Assembly: GCF_031143425.1 (NCBI RefSeq)
Contig: NC_090446.1
Coordinates: 1,023,453,066 to 1,023,517,065, forward strand
From: Pleurodeles waltl
Lineage: Eukaryota; Chordata; Amphibia; Caudata; Salamandridae
Direction of reading: 5' to 3'
DNA length: 64,000 bases
A program made the translations under genes and the position numbers. The notes under the pieces are model-generated. The model made no database searches and was not told the DNA's origin. It saw nothing but the letters and a program-made list of their open reading frames with translations. Below, piece after piece: positions 41,778 through 54,740 of this stretch (position 1 is its first letter; each line of letters starts with the position of its first letter).

Positions 41778-43973
41778 TGTTAGAAATGGGGTCTTTAGTT
41801 CGCAGAGGTATACACACTTGTCCAAGGAGAAACCACATTCGTAGTCAGGTTAAGTCACACACAATCCAAATTATCCTGTTCCCACTCTGTGGTAGCTTGG
41901 CACTGAGTAGTCAGGCTTAATTTAGAAGGTGTTGTGTAAAGTATTTGTGCAATAAATCAAACAGTAACACAGTGAAAACACAACAAAAATACACCACTCA
42001 GGATTAGAAAAATAGTTGATATTTATCTGAATAAATAAGGTCAAAACGACAAAGATTCAAGAAGCACAAGTTGAAATATTACTTTTGCAAGCTTTAAAAA
42101 GAGTCTTAAGTCTAAGAAATCAACAGTTGTCTCTTGATTAAACAAAGTTCTTGGTTTGCGTACAAAATAACACGCACAGAGACCGCAGAGCAGGAGATGT
42201 GTGGAAAAATATGGTGTGGTCGGATTTTTTGACACAGCACAGACGATGTGCCATTTATTTCCATGTTGCAAGGGGTTTGCGTTGTTTTTCGGCACGCAGT
42301 CTTGGTTCCTCACTGCGATGCCGGGATCTTTTTGATGCCCAGGGATGATGCGGGGAAGTCCTGGGCATGCTGGAAGAAGTCACAAGCGTTGTGTCGATCT
42401 AGTAGGGCAATGCATCACATTTTCTGTCAAACGGCAGGTGCTGCGTAGATTTTTCACTCTGGGAATCGGCTGCGTCATTCTGGGTCGGCTGTGCATCGAT
42501 CCGGTAGGGCTGTGCATCGAATTTTCTGTCCCAAGGCATACGTTGCATCGAGTCTACACTCGGGAAGTCGGGCTGCGTCATTTTGGTTCAGCAGTGAGAC
42601 GGTTTCTCGGTCGCAAGCAAGCTGTGCATCGTTTCGGGCAGGCTGTGCGTTGATTTTTGGCGCACAAGTCGTTTCCTGAAGAAATGAAGTCTTTTTTGCC
42701 CTGAGACTTCAGAAAACAGGAGGCAAGCTCAATCCAAGCCCTTGGAGAGCACTTCTCAGCAAAATCAGAGGGCAGCTGGGCAACAGCAGGGGCAGCAGTC
42801 CTTCTCAGCAAAGCGGTCCAGATGAGTCATTTGGGCAGCCAGGCAGTTCCTCTTGACAGGTTGCAGGTTCAGGTCCAGAAGTCTCTGATTTGGTGGGGGC
42901 CAGTTTATGTACCCAAACATGCCTTTGAAGTGGGGGAGACTTCAAAGACTGCTTTTGAAGTGCACAAGTTCCCCTTTCAGTACAGTCCTGTCTGCCAGGG
43001 TCCCAGTAGTGGGTTTGGCAGTCCGTTGTGTGAGGGCAGGCTACTAGCCTTTGAAATGTAAGTGTCATGCCCTCCACCCTTCCAACCCAGGAAGACCCAT
43101 TCAGTATGCAGATGAATGCAGATGTGACTGAGTGTCCTGTGTTTGTGGTTGTCTGGGTGGAATTCACAAGGGAGCTGTCACTGAGCCCAGCCCAGACGTT
43201 GATTGGAGACAGGCTGTAAGGCACAGATGGTTTTTAAGTGCAGAGAAATGCTGACTTTCTAAAAGTGGCATATCTAAAATAGTAATATAAAATCCAACCT
43301 CACCAATAAGCAGGAGTTTCTATTACCATTCTGGCCATACTAAATATGACCTGGTTACACCTTTCTGATCAGAATCTACCACTCAAACAGTATATGAGGG
43401 CAGTCCTAATGCTAGCCCATGAAAGGAGCAGGCCTCACAGTAGTGGAAAACGAATTTAGGCATTTTCCACTACCAGGAAATATAAAACACACATGCACAT
43501 GTCCTGCCGTTTACCCACATAGCACCCTGTCCTATGTGTTACCAAGTGCCTACCTTAGGGGTGACTTATATGTAGAAAAAGGGGTGCTTGAGGCCTGGCA
43601 AGTACTTTAAATGTCAAGTCGAGGTGGCAGTGAAACTGCACACCCAGGCCTTACAATGGCAGGCCTGAGACATGGTTAAGGGGCTACTTGTGTGGGTGGC
43701 ACAATCAGTGCTGCAGGCCGACTAGTAACATTTAATGTATAGTCCCTAGGCACATGTAGTGCACTTTACTAGGGACTTACAAGTAAATCAAATGTGCCAA
43801 TTGGGAATGAACCAATGTTACCATGTTTTGAGGGAGAGAGCATATGCACTTTGGCACTGGTTAGCAGTAGTGAAGTGCGCAGAGTCCTAAAACCAGCAAA
43901 ACAGTGTCAGAAAAGTGGAGGGAGGCAGGAACAAAGCTGCGGGATGACCACCCTAAGGCTGTCAGGTCTAACA
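41778..43973 (-). mobile_element. Solo LTR, family A copy 3, minus strand
   Basis: Plus-strand ends TGTTAGAAATGGGG and CAGGTCTAACA, flanked by perfect 5-bp duplications GTTAT (41,773-41,777 and 43,974-43,978). The block order is the reverse complement of 4,501-6,713, including the 'tgcgtcg/tgcatcg'-rich segment at 42,380-42,650 and the 'gcactggttagcagtagtgaagtgc' block near its right end. No internal genes. Confidence 0.92.
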
Positions 43974-43978
43974 GTTAT

Positions 43979-44390
43979 CCACTATAACATTTAGAGCTGT
44001 GCTGTCAACTAGGCAACAGGGGGTTCTTCAAAACTCAGACCTCTCTTAGACAAATATAATTTTCATCCCCCTAGCCTTGAAGATGGTTAAGCACACATTT
44101 ACAAAAGATGTTCCCACAAATATCACTTACCAGGTAGGAAGATAATTCAGCGAGGCATAAGAGAGCACAACTGATGGCACCAGGTACTCATGGGTGTCAA
44201 AAGTTATGAAATTGTCCAAATCTAAGAAGGGCCCACTTTGACAAAGCTGACAAATTAATTATTATAACAATTCCAGACAAATACACTTCTGAGAAATCCA
44301 TTTATTGTATCAAAACTACTTGTGTTCCACACAGAGAACAATGTGTATCGATTAGTCCACCATTGCTTTTGGCTAAAGAGTGGTGGGGAT
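43979..44390. other. Unassigned intergenic sequence
   Basis: No gene or repeat structure recognised between the solo LTR and the next LTR fragment. Confidence 0.45.
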
Positions 44391-44391
44391 C

Positions 44392-44760
44392 GTGTTAGGC
44401 TTGGCCCTTTCTGCAGAGTCATCACCAAACCTTTTACCTTCACCCTGTTTTCTGAACCCATTTTTGTTGGTTTTTAGGACTTTCCACACTTTACCACTAC
44501 TAATCAGTGCTAAAGTGTTTGTGACGGAGTAACCCCCTCCGCCAAACTCTAAATCAGGCCCAGTAATTTAAAAACCTCTTTAATAGTAAATTTGGACTGC
44601 TGTGCTGCATTGCTGCAAGAAGTAGTGCTGCTCTGCCCCCTGCTACTCTGCTGCGCTTCTGTGCTGGAGTGAAAAGGACTGGACCAGCATCTTGAACCCA
44701 GGGCCACCAGAGTGACTCCAAGGGCTGGTTGGCTGGCAATTGCTTAAGGAAACCTTATGG
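44392..44760 (+). mobile_element. LTR start fragment joined to a MITE end and LTR C-like text
   Basis: TGTTAGGCTTGGCCC to about 44,518 matches the first 130 bp of family A LTRs. It is followed by 'gtgacggagtaaccccctccgcc...atcaggccc' (44,521-44,571), which looks like the right end of a 3,173/35,127-type MITE. The 'gagtgactccaagggctggttgg' text at 44,710 resembles family C. It is a patchwork of fragments. Confidence 0.5.
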
Positions 44761-45114
44761 GGCCCTTCTGCAACCAATGATTAAGAGGCCCTCACAATAT
44801 CCATACACTCAAGCTGACAAGCTGAGGGGGCCCGCCCTTTATGTGTAGAAGGCTGGGCCCACACTGCACTGCAGGAGCTGCAGGGGTGTCTGTTACGGCT
44901 CTGTTGGCTGGCCTCCTGATCTGAGCCTCAAGGACAGAAAAGGCGTCAGCCACCATGAACCCAGTGCCTGGACACAGTCTGTCTGCTTTGAGTCTTGCCC
45001 CCCCAAGTCGTGTCACTCCAGTCCGGGCCCCTGGGAAGTGGACCTGAAGGTGCATCCTTGATGCAGGATCTCGCAATGCTACGCAACAAGGATTTAAGGT
45101 ACTTGGGCCCATAT
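44761..45114. other. Unassigned intergenic sequence
   Basis: No gene recognised. It forms the left flank of the MITE at 45,115. Confidence 0.4.
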
Positions 45115-45760
45115 TTAAGGGAAAATGACGGAGCACGACACTGCGCCAAAATTGGCAGCGTTGCGCTCCATCATTTTCACAATGCAGGGATGCGGCATAT
45201 TAAATTGAATACAGCGCACTCCTGTGTTGCCCCCTGCACCAGTGCTAAATTTGTAGCTGAACGCAAATGCAGCCACCCTTGTGCCAGGGTGCAAGGATGG
45301 CTGCGTTGAGGGGGAGATTGTTTTTGTGCAGGAAGGGAAACCTTCCTACAGAAAAACAATCTTCAAAGGTGATTTGCTCTTTCTATGCATGCTGCAGAAT
45401 GCAGCACACATAGAAAGAGCAAAAAACGAGGAGAAAAAAAAGTGTTCTCCTTGTTGCACCCTGCTAATGCTACCCCTGGGGTGGCATTAGATTTTGGCGC
45501 TGCCTCAGGTTTACAAAAACTCGTAAATCTGGGGCAGCATCAAAATGCAATGAGTGTTGCTGTGGCATGCCCACAGCAACACCCATCGCACGCCCCTTCC
45601 ACGCAAAGTGCTGCGTGTGAAGGGGCCGTATTTACAAGGTGGCGTTAAGCCACAGGAAGTGGCTTAATGCCACCTTGTAAGTATGGTGTAAGGCATAGAG
45701 CCACCAGAGCATCACAAAAAGTGATGCTCCGGTGGCGCTAGGGGCTCTTAAATATGCCCC
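45115..45760. mobile_element. Chain-of-hairpins Harbinger-like MITE
   Basis: The ends are inverted (GGGCCCATATTTAAG at left, CTTAAATATGCCCC at right). Inside, about nine consecutive hairpins follow one another. Examples are GGAAGGGAAACCTTCC (45,331-45,346), CTATGCATGCTGCAGAATGC with its complement (45,392-45,418), TGGGCATGCC types near 45,560, and TACAAGGTGGCGTTAAGCCA with its complement (45,632-45,680). The flanks are not a clear TWA duplication. The terminal type matches the MITE at 1,526. Confidence 0.75.
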
Positions 45761-47050
45761 TTTGTTCTGTTGGCCTAACTTGGTTGCTGTATCTGGCCCG
45801 GCAGTTTTCTATTGCTTGACTTCTATACACCCACTCCCTATTTTTGTTTGCCTGACTTTCAATCTGTGGTTTTGTAACTTTCTGTTTTTCTTTCCATTGC
45901 TGTAATTCTAGTAAACTCTCCTTTCCTGGTTTTGTCATAGGTATGTTTATCCCCAAGATGGCTCATCTTTTCTTATCTCTTTATGCCGGTGACCATGTTT
46001 CTCCTCTCAACCTAATGTCTTTATATCCATGTTATCCTTTCTTGGTTGCCTTTTTGTATATTTTTCTGACTGCTAGTCCCCTAGCCTCATTATTGCTTTT
46101 GATTTCTCTTTCTCTTTGTGACCAGTTTTTCTGTTTTCGTACATTACATCAACACTTAACTGTAGTACAGCATTTTGTGAATCTGTCTCAAATTTAATTT
46201 GGCCTTGCTGATTTTATTTAGGATAAACATGCACTTGAGGCATGCTTATTGCGTGACAGATATTGTTAGAGAAAGTTCATGGTATATCTTGTTTGGGTTT
46301 CTGTGTAGATTATACAATAAATTAAATTTAAATGCATTATATTGTTTTGTACTTGAAAAGAAACATTACAAGCAAATATTTTGCATTCAGTGTCCAGTCC
46401 ATCATTTGAGCTTTATTGTTGCATATCCCACTGTTTGTCAAAGTGACATTACTTCCATTTCTCTTGCTCTGCCTCTTTCATTCAATTGTTTATGTTTGTA
46501 TACCTCTCTTTGAATCTCCCATGCAATAACCTTCAATAGGTACCTTGGTTTCATGATCTGTATTTGCACTCTCTTCTCTTATTATACTTCTTTCTCACTC
46601 TCATCACACTAATTTTCAATATTTCTCTATCTTGTTGTCTGACCTTCAGCCTGTCTCATTCTTCTCTGTCTCTCTCTGTTGCAATACTCTTCCATCTAAC
46701 TGTAAAGCTGTCTCTTTCTCTCGAATTCTGTTTTCCTCTTTCTATGTCTTCCTTTTCATCCCTCTCCTGTGTGTCTTCCTTTTTTTGTCTTTCTTGTGTC
46801 TCATATCTACTGTGTCTGCCTCTCTGGTTATAGTGATCTTTTCCAGTGACATTCACACTCTCAGTGCCATTTGCTCACTCTCTACAATTGTTTTACCTTA
46901 TTTTTTTTTTCTGTCTCCATGTCTCACTCAACGTGTTTGTGACTGTTTGTTTCTCTTTTTATCACTGCACTCTTATCTCTCCCCTTTACGGTCATCTGCT
47001 TTGTGAGGAAAGTGTAGTTGTGCAACCTCTCCATGTAATACACTCACAAT
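45761..47050. other. Pyrimidine-rich, AT-rich intergenic sequence
   Basis: From about 46,430 to 46,990 the plus strand is dominated by 'ctctctttctctctg' text, a decayed CT-rich simple repeat. This explains the overlapping 89-, 124- and 74-codon Ser/Leu/Phe-rich frames, none of which looks like a gene. Confidence 0.5.
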
Positions 47051-47059
47051 ACCATCTCA

Positions 47060-49690
47060 GGTCCACTTAGGCTTGTTTGTTAAACCTTAGCGAAACCTGG
47101 GCAATTGTGGCTTTGAGCAGTTAGGCTTAAGTGAAGAAACAAGTGTAAAGTATTTAGAAGTACTAAAAACAGAAGGAAATAAGAAAGTCACACATGAGAG
47201 AAATCCAACATCAATTTATAAAAATAGATCTTATTTGTATAAATGTTTAGACACCAAAATGACCTTAATTGGCTGGAGGGTTGTGGAGATATAGATTTTT
47301 CAGTAAATCGTAAATCATGTCAAAATCCAACAAGCACTGTTAACCGCAGAGTTTTAAAACTTTGTAAAACTTTTAAAGACCTGTGTTCCGGTACTCTGGG
47401 CTGCTCTGGGTGAGAGGGGGAAGGCCAAGGGGGGCAGAGTTAGTTTTAGAACAGTTACCTCATCATCAAAGCAGTCTCAATTCCAATTCCAGGCTGCATG
47501 TGTGAACCGCCATAGACTTTGATGGAGTGGTCCTGATTCATGGGCTACAGGCTGCTGAAGATGCTTTATGTGGAAAATTGGGTTACTAGTTGAGGAGGGT
47601 GAAATGCTACTCAAGCAGAAACCACAAGTCAGGGTGAAGCGACAAGCAATTCTAAACTAACCTTTGTTAGCCTGGCATAAAAGCAGCCAGGCTTAACTTA
47701 AAGGCAATGACTAAAGTATTTATGTAGTACTCAAACAGTAGTAAAGTGTAAACACAATACAAGAAAACTCCCAAACCAATTTAGAACAATAGAGAATATT
47801 ATAATAACTAAAATGACACCAAAGCAGCAAAAGTCCAATAAGTAGAAACAGAAATATTAATTTGTACATTTTGAATAAAAAAATAGCACCAAAAAGAACA
47901 AAGCACAAAACACGGTTATCTGAGTTAAAGTCAAAAGTTAATGCCATCTGCGATGGAACGCGGAATGGATACAAGGACTAAGTTGGTCACAGCCCAAGCA
48001 TTATCTTAGGACTTAAAATAAATTCTAAGAAGATACATTGGTCTGCAGAGCAAGGCAACAGGCGGGATCTAAAGACGGGGCCATCAATGATGGGAGCCAC
48101 TGAATGAAGTCTTAGTGAAGCCATTGAATTAGGCAGGAAAAGATCAGAGTGGGAAATGGTAAGATTTTGCTCCAAAGAAATTGTTGTTGCCCTTGGGCTG
48201 TTGCTCGACATCATGCCTGGTGAAGATTTCTACCTTTGGATGTAGGTGTTTTTCTGGAGCTTGGATTCCCTCACTGGGGCAAGGCTGCAAGCTGTAGCCA
48301 AAGAGAGCTTCACAAAGCCAGTTACCGTCGTCATTTGGTCTCTTTGATCCAGATATGCTGTTGTGGAAAGGCACACAGTGGCAGCTGCAGCAAAGTCAAT
48401 TCCACTTGCAATGCTCCGTTGGCAGATTGGCTTGCAGGTAGGCCCCAACAACACAGTGGTTCTCAGAACAGAAATGTATAGAATAGTTTCTCAGTACAAG
48501 CTTTTAGAGATAGGCAGGAGGAGTACACTCTAACACCAATTAAAGGGTCCTTGACACCACTTGGGGGTTGGACTCACTCCAACAGAGTCCAGAGACAAGG
48601 TCATGGGCAGCTCCAGTTTGAACTGGTCATCTGGACAGTTGCATGGAGAGAGGCCTAAGGAAGCATCTTATGTCCCTGTAACTCAAACAGGAGGTTAGTC
48701 AACTGAATCTTGGAGACACGTCTGTGGTTCTGGGTTCAAGGCAAGCAGATCCAGTTTTCCTTCAGGTTCTTCAGACTGGAGGGCAGTCCTTCTTCTGATA
48801 CACACTGGTCCAGGAGTGTTGTGAAAGTGGTACTGAGAATGTTTGGAAGAGGCGAGGCACAGCCCCCAAAGTCATCCTGCTCAAAAAAGAAAAACACCTC
48901 CCCATACACCAGCATTTTTGTCCACTGTCTGGGAGCAATACACATAACACCACAGCAGAACTATGTACAGTCAGGTGGACCTGGCAGAAAGGCATATTTG
49001 GCTTAGGAAGGAAAATGGCAACTTTCTTAAAGTGTCATTTTCAAAATAGTAACATAAAATTAGACAAAGTTGGATTTTAAATTACTATTCCTATTAGGTT
49101 TTTGAACCATTCTTTATAGCTAGTTCCAACGTGAACCTAAATGCTATAAGGTTTTCTAATGTAACCCATTCTTTTTCTACAGGAGTGTCTGCTTTGCCAC
49201 AATAAAAAACAAATTTGGAGGTGTTTCTCTACCAGGACACATTAAACCTTAAATATATATGTCCTACTTTTTAAATATCACACAGCCTGTGCTATGGGCA
49301 TTTAGGACCTACTTTCGGAGAGACTTATAAGTAATAAAAAGGAAGGTTTAGGCCTGGCAAAATGTTTTATTTGCTAGGTTGAAATGGCAGTTTAAAACTG
49401 CATACACAGACAGCAAAGGCAGACCTGGAGATATGAATTACAGGACTGCTTTAGTGGGTGGTACAATGCATGCTGCAGCCCACTTGCAGCATTTAATATA
49501 CACGCCCTAGGTAGATATAGTACCATATACTAGGGACTTACACATAAATTAAATGTACCAATTAGGTGCAAGCCAATGTTACTATATTTAAGAGCACAAG
49601 TGCTTTACCTCTGGCCAGCAGGAGCAAAGAGACCTGTGGCAAACAAAAACAGGTTCTGCTAAAGAAGGCAACATTGTGGAGGAATAGTAT
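47060..49690 (-). mobile_element. LTR copies, family B, minus strand
   Basis: The 3'-end-type text of an LTR ('ttgttaaaccttagcgaaacc...gcttaagtgaagaaac') at 47,075-47,640 is repeated in diverged form at 47,655-47,790 ('tttgttagcctggcataaaagc...gcttaac'), so two LTR 3' ends lie in tandem. 48,640-49,690 aligns with 6,860-8,160. It ends with the 'gctttacctctggccagcagg' variant of the U3 block. Non-coding. Confidence 0.6.
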
Positions 49691-51990
49691 GCAAGATATG
49701 ATCATTTCCAAAATCACCCCCATGTTTGTTGGACTGATGCTGCTGTTTTTTGACTCTTTGTATTGTGATTATGCCAACAGGCCAAAGTGCAGATATAGAT
49801 ATTTTGACCCCCAAAACATGTTGATACTGGCTACATTAATAATTGGCGTATTTAATTTAACTATAAGTCATTAGTATATGGTAAATACAGTACCCAGGAC
49901 CTGTAACCTAAGTGCAGCACATTTAGTACCACCACTAGAGTCACAATGTAACACATGCCTGCAGGGCTACTACTAAAGCCTGTCTGTGCAGTTTTAAAAC
50001 TGCCAATTAGATCTGTCAATATAACCCCTTCTAAAGATTAATATGTCGGCCCAAGAAGGCCTTAATGCCCAATAATTCAGGTGCCATGGCATTAACAGTA
50101 GGACATGTCAAAGTTTAATCTAAAACTTCCTTGGAATGACAAAGCCCCAAAAGCTATTTTCACTGTACCACGGGTAGCTGTTCCATTGGAAAGAATTGGT
50201 AGATAATACTAAAATCAAAAAGGATATCTCTGTTTAGGAAGCAGCTAAAAAGTTAATTCTTGGACTTTTTAAAACATTTATTACAAATCCAATTAATTTG
50301 TAATTTTTGGAGTTGTACTAAATATTTCAGAAAACGTATTTTTAAAAAGTCACCTCTTGCCTGCCTAAAGCCTCTAGAAACCCATTTGCATGAGCTCCCA
50401 ATTGTCATCCTGGTGCTGAAAAGCTCCTTGATGAAGTGTTAACTTACTCGCAGAGCTGAAATAAAGGCTTTGGGTATGGGGAGGTGGTCTGTTCATGGTC
50501 TGTTCATCTGACAGGATGAAAAAAATGCCAAGCAACTTATTTATTTAAGAGGCCTACCCCGGCAAAGATAAACTAATACCTGGGCCTGCCCACTTTATTA
50601 TGCTTACCACAGAACTGTTTTTATGGGCCACAGAGGAGGGGTTGCTCATTTCCCAGGTCACACCTCTAGGGTGGGCACAGGAGTTCTTCACCATGGAAGA
50701 AAGATCTTGCCATCTTGTGTTTAGGTATAGAGGGGCACTGATGTGGGATTGTTTGCAGTAGGGCACACAAGAACTCCTGAAAAAAATGGGGAGGGTTACC
50801 GCTGGGAACTTTTTTCCTATTGGTTAAGGAGGGCTGAAGTGTCACCCCCCCCCCCAGTTACAGGCTAGTGCAGGCATAAATGTGGCACCCCGGGCACCCT
50901 CTTCAGAATACTACAGGGCCTGTGGAAAACAGAAGAAGGACTGCACCTGCTGTTGAGAAGTGTCAGGAGGACCCTAAGATTTACGTCCACTTGCAACTAG
51001 AACAAAAGATGCTAGGAGCCTACTTCCTTGAAGGAACCCAAAGGGCCAGTTTCAACTGCACCTGCCCTGGACCCTGCTGGTGGCTTCTATTGGAGTGGGT
51101 CCTTACCCCTAACTACTGTTCCTGAGGTCCTGAAACCCTTGGCTGGGGTCAGAGTGTCCTCCAAGTGCCTAACCCTAAAAGTTGGGACTTGTGAAGATTT
51201 TGCACGATTTCTGCCTGGAGAACTGTCATGTGACTGGGATCAACCTGCCAGTTGAACTGCTGAAAGTGCATTGCTGGTGGGCCGGACTTTGCCACAGCTT
51301 CTGGCACCCAATGACATCAAATCCTCTTTGGCTTCAGCCTGTATCATTGCCCTAGTCTAGATTTGAAGTAGAAATCCTCACTCGGCTCGAAGATGAGCAG
51401 CAATCGATCTTCCCATCTTCATTGACAGCTTTACCTATAACTCGTCCTTCGTCACCAAAGAGTCAATTTTCTGATCTAGCCTGCAGCCTTGCCCTGCTGA
51501 GGACTCTACCGTCTTGAAACCTTTTCTATGCGTGAAGGTAATTTTCAGCCAGGACAAATCCAGCCCGGGTAGCTGTTTCGTGCTCCGGTACAGTCAGCCT
51601 TAAAACTTACCCTTGTCCCGGTATAGCATGAACCACTGCCCACGGTTGGGTTTTTGCGCTTTTTGTCTCTATTTTTATTTAGAACTTTAAAAAATCATAT
51701 CTCTGTTTCCAACTATAGGATGTTTGTAATTTTGGTGTCATCTTATTCATTAAAGTTTCTCTATTTTCATAAATTGGAGCAGGATTTTTATTATGTTATG
51801 TTTTCAATTTTCTAACCGTTTCGATACTTCTAAATGCTTTATATATTTTCTTAAGTTAAGCCTGTCTGTTCTGTGCCATAGCTACCAGGGGTTGAGCTCA
51901 GATTACTGAAACCTCTACCGGGCCTAAAAAGAATAGTGACCCTATTACTTGTGGTAGCCTACCATCCATCCCAACTAATAATGAACTTTT
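49691..51990 (+). mobile_element. Long LTR, family C copy 2
   Basis: Starts near 49,690 ('caaaatcacccccatgtttg', 'attatgccaacagg') and ends with 'agttaagcctgtctgttctg...ctaccaggggttgagctc' and 'taataatgaactttttcaca'. The 50,560-51,200 block matches 30,060-30,480. It lies head to head with the minus-strand LTR on its left. A (C)10 run lies at 50,848-50,857. No gag or pol. Confidence 0.6.
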
Positions 51991-53580
51991 TCACAGCGAT
52001 ATTTGTCTGGTAATAGACAGGACAACAATGAGAAGGCAGCTAGTCTTTCTTTCCAGGAACAAAAGAAAGAGAATTTGACCTTGAGTTATTTGTGTATTGA
52101 AAATGTTGACTTAAGAATAATTCAAGCTTTTAGAAACATGTCTGCTGAAACCAAAGGATCTGTACAAGGAGAAGATAGACGCTCTTGTCCGTCCTATTGA
52201 GAATATATTGAACAGCTTTTGAGAATGTAATGGGAAAGTGTTTTGGTTGACTCCTTCTCTTGCCTGGGGCCACAGCTCTAACTCACAAAGCATCTTAAAT
52301 GAAGGATTCAAGCAAAATATTTGCAGTTACATTTTCAGTTTCTCTTGATTGTGTCAGTAAGGACCAGATGGTAGAAGGGTAGGACCTTACATTGTAAATG
52401 TTGCAGACTTGTTGAGCCAAGGTAGAAACAACAATACATTTACTCTGCATTTATGTCCAATTAATCAACAATCAAAACTATTTGCTCCACCTATGCTTCA
52501 AGAATGTTGGTGTAAGGACAGTAAACTAAGTTTTATCATCATGTACCAAAGGGAAGGAACTCACACATGACAATCCTGCTGTCTTGTTAGATTCTTTGCT
52601 CTTACTCTACAATTACTAGCAATGAAACTGCATGCTCATCATGCTAAAATTGTGAAATAGGCAAGCAATCAATTTGACAGATCATAGACCTGTTGGCCAA
52701 CTAACTAATGATGTTATATTTTTACCATAAAAAACATGTTTTTATTTCTTTTTTATTTAATGATTGATGTTGTTCTTTGCACTACCTTATACATCTTTTA
52801 AATCAATTAAGCTTTTGCATACATATTGAAATGGTTTTAATTAACTTTCAATAACATTTGATTTGATATGATTTGAGAAGACGAAAATCTCCTGCATGAA
52901 ATCTTTGCATGCAAATGAAAGGTGAAATTTTGATGGTAAATTGGGTTGCAATATTAAAATACTTTTTCACAATGGGTAAGTTGGAAGCCACATTGTTTTG
53001 GGTTGTATTACAGTAGCACCATAGAGATTCCTCCAAACTTTGATTAGTTTGTTCTGTTTGTACATTTCATTGGGAATGATAGCCAAAAGAAACACTTTGG
53101 TCAGCCCCAATGCTTTACACAAAGCTGTTAAAAAATGTGATAGGTATGTAATACTGCTATCTGAAATTACAGTATTGGGAGGATAAGGCAATCAAGGAAA
53201 ACAAAAACTATCCGTCAAAACACATTGTCGTTTCCTTAGCTGTTGACAGCTTGGACAGAAGAGACAAATTGACATCTTTTAAAAAGTATCTCATGAAATC
53301 ATTGGCACATGGGATCCTTTTGAAGCTGAAAGAACTGTTACAAAGTCAGTACAATCATTTGCCAAGGTTCAGAAGCCACTGGTAACCATTATAGGTATTC
53401 AAGGGGGTTACAATGTAATGATTTTTACTGGATAGAAACAGGATAGGCAAAATCATATTCTTAAATATCAGAATACACAGTTAGCAACCAAAATTATCAA
53501 AAAGTTAAATCCTCAGTAATCTCATAACATTCAACCATCATCCTTTAAATGACATAAAATAGCCTGTTGACTGAAATACA
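51991..53580. other. Unassigned AT-rich sequence
   Basis: No gene recognised. It could hold the missing integrase part of the minus-strand Gypsy remnant to its right, but I could not identify an HHCC finger or DDE motif. Confidence 0.4.
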
Positions 53581-53589
53581 AATTATGTT

Positions 53590-54740
53590 ACCAAACTAGA
53601 GGTGTCTGTAGATGAAGATCTTCTAATTCCTCTGGAGCTATCTGTTCTTCAGCTAGCTTGGCCTTGTCTAAAAATAATTACCTATTTCTGCCACATGTTG
53701 AGATGGAATTACTGGCTGATCATAAGTAAGGGATGATCCAGAATAATGGTGATGGAAAGCATCTGCCAACACATTCTTTGCACCAGCAATATCAATGACA
53801 GCAAAATCATACTATGCAAAGAAAAAATGCCTATCTAGCTTGACAGCTAATCTTGCATTGAAGATTTCTCAGACACTGCAAATTCTGGCAATATTCTAGG
53901 ATTTCAAATGCTTTTCTATTAACCATCAAAAGATGTCCCTTTTCAGTATAAACCATGTTTGTGGCTCACAGTTCTCTTTGAAATACTGAGTATTTTCCAT
54001 TTAGACTCTACCAAAACATGAAGTAGATGAAAGAGAGAATTATCTAGCTCATCTTCTTCAAGCATAACTGTTCTAACTGATCATTTAAAGAAGTCTAACC
54101 TGACATTAAACTCATTGGAAGTATCAGGATGATAAAGTTGGTGCTTGAGTAAACATCTGTGAGATTGTAACTACAGCTCTTGTAGCTTTATTTTCCCAGC
54201 AAAAACCATTCTTCATATTTTAATTTGTCAAACAATCAATAATGTCATTGGTTATTCCTGAAAAACTATTGATGGATTGACTGTAATTATTTGTACAATC
54301 AGGAAACCTTGAGTCTTTTTCACATTAGTAGGTAAATGCCAACCCCGACCTGCTTAGGATCCAAGGAAATGCCAGAAAGATTCAAACTCACACTTCTCAG
54401 GTTTGCAAGACAAATAATGTTGTTGAATTCTTGATACTACCACATTTACATGTTTGTGATGATACATAACAGTACCTGAATACACTAAAATACCATCCAA
54501 ATAGAGAAATACACACCAATTTACGACATCAGGCAATAATGAACCCATAAGATACAGAAATATGACAGGAGCATTATTCAACCCAAATGACATAACATGG
54601 CATGCAAAATGTCCAAATGGGGAGCAGAAAACAGTTTTCCCTTTGTATTTCTCTTTTATACACAACATTCCCTTTGTATCTCCCTTGTATACACAACAAA
54701 CGATAAGCACATCATAACTCAAGTTTAGTAAAGACATGCT
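53590..54740 (-). pseudogene. Gypsy reverse transcriptase and RNase H remnant
   Basis: 54,737-54,354 reads KGKTVFCSPFGHFACHVMSF, then GLNNAPVIF, then VFLYLDGILVYSG and CKPEKCEFESFWHFLGS. These are the central RT motifs (usual forms FGLxNAPxxF, YLDDIL, KPxKCxF..LG). The catalytic YLDD is YLDG here, which would abolish activity. Further along the strand come a broken thumb/connection region and, at about 53,822-53,730, YDFAVIDIAGAKNVLADAF, the C-terminal end of RNase H (usual 'GxxNxVADALSR'). Multiple stops lie in between. The gag-protease part and integrase are not visible. It is a different subfamily from the element at 14,611. Confidence 0.8.
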
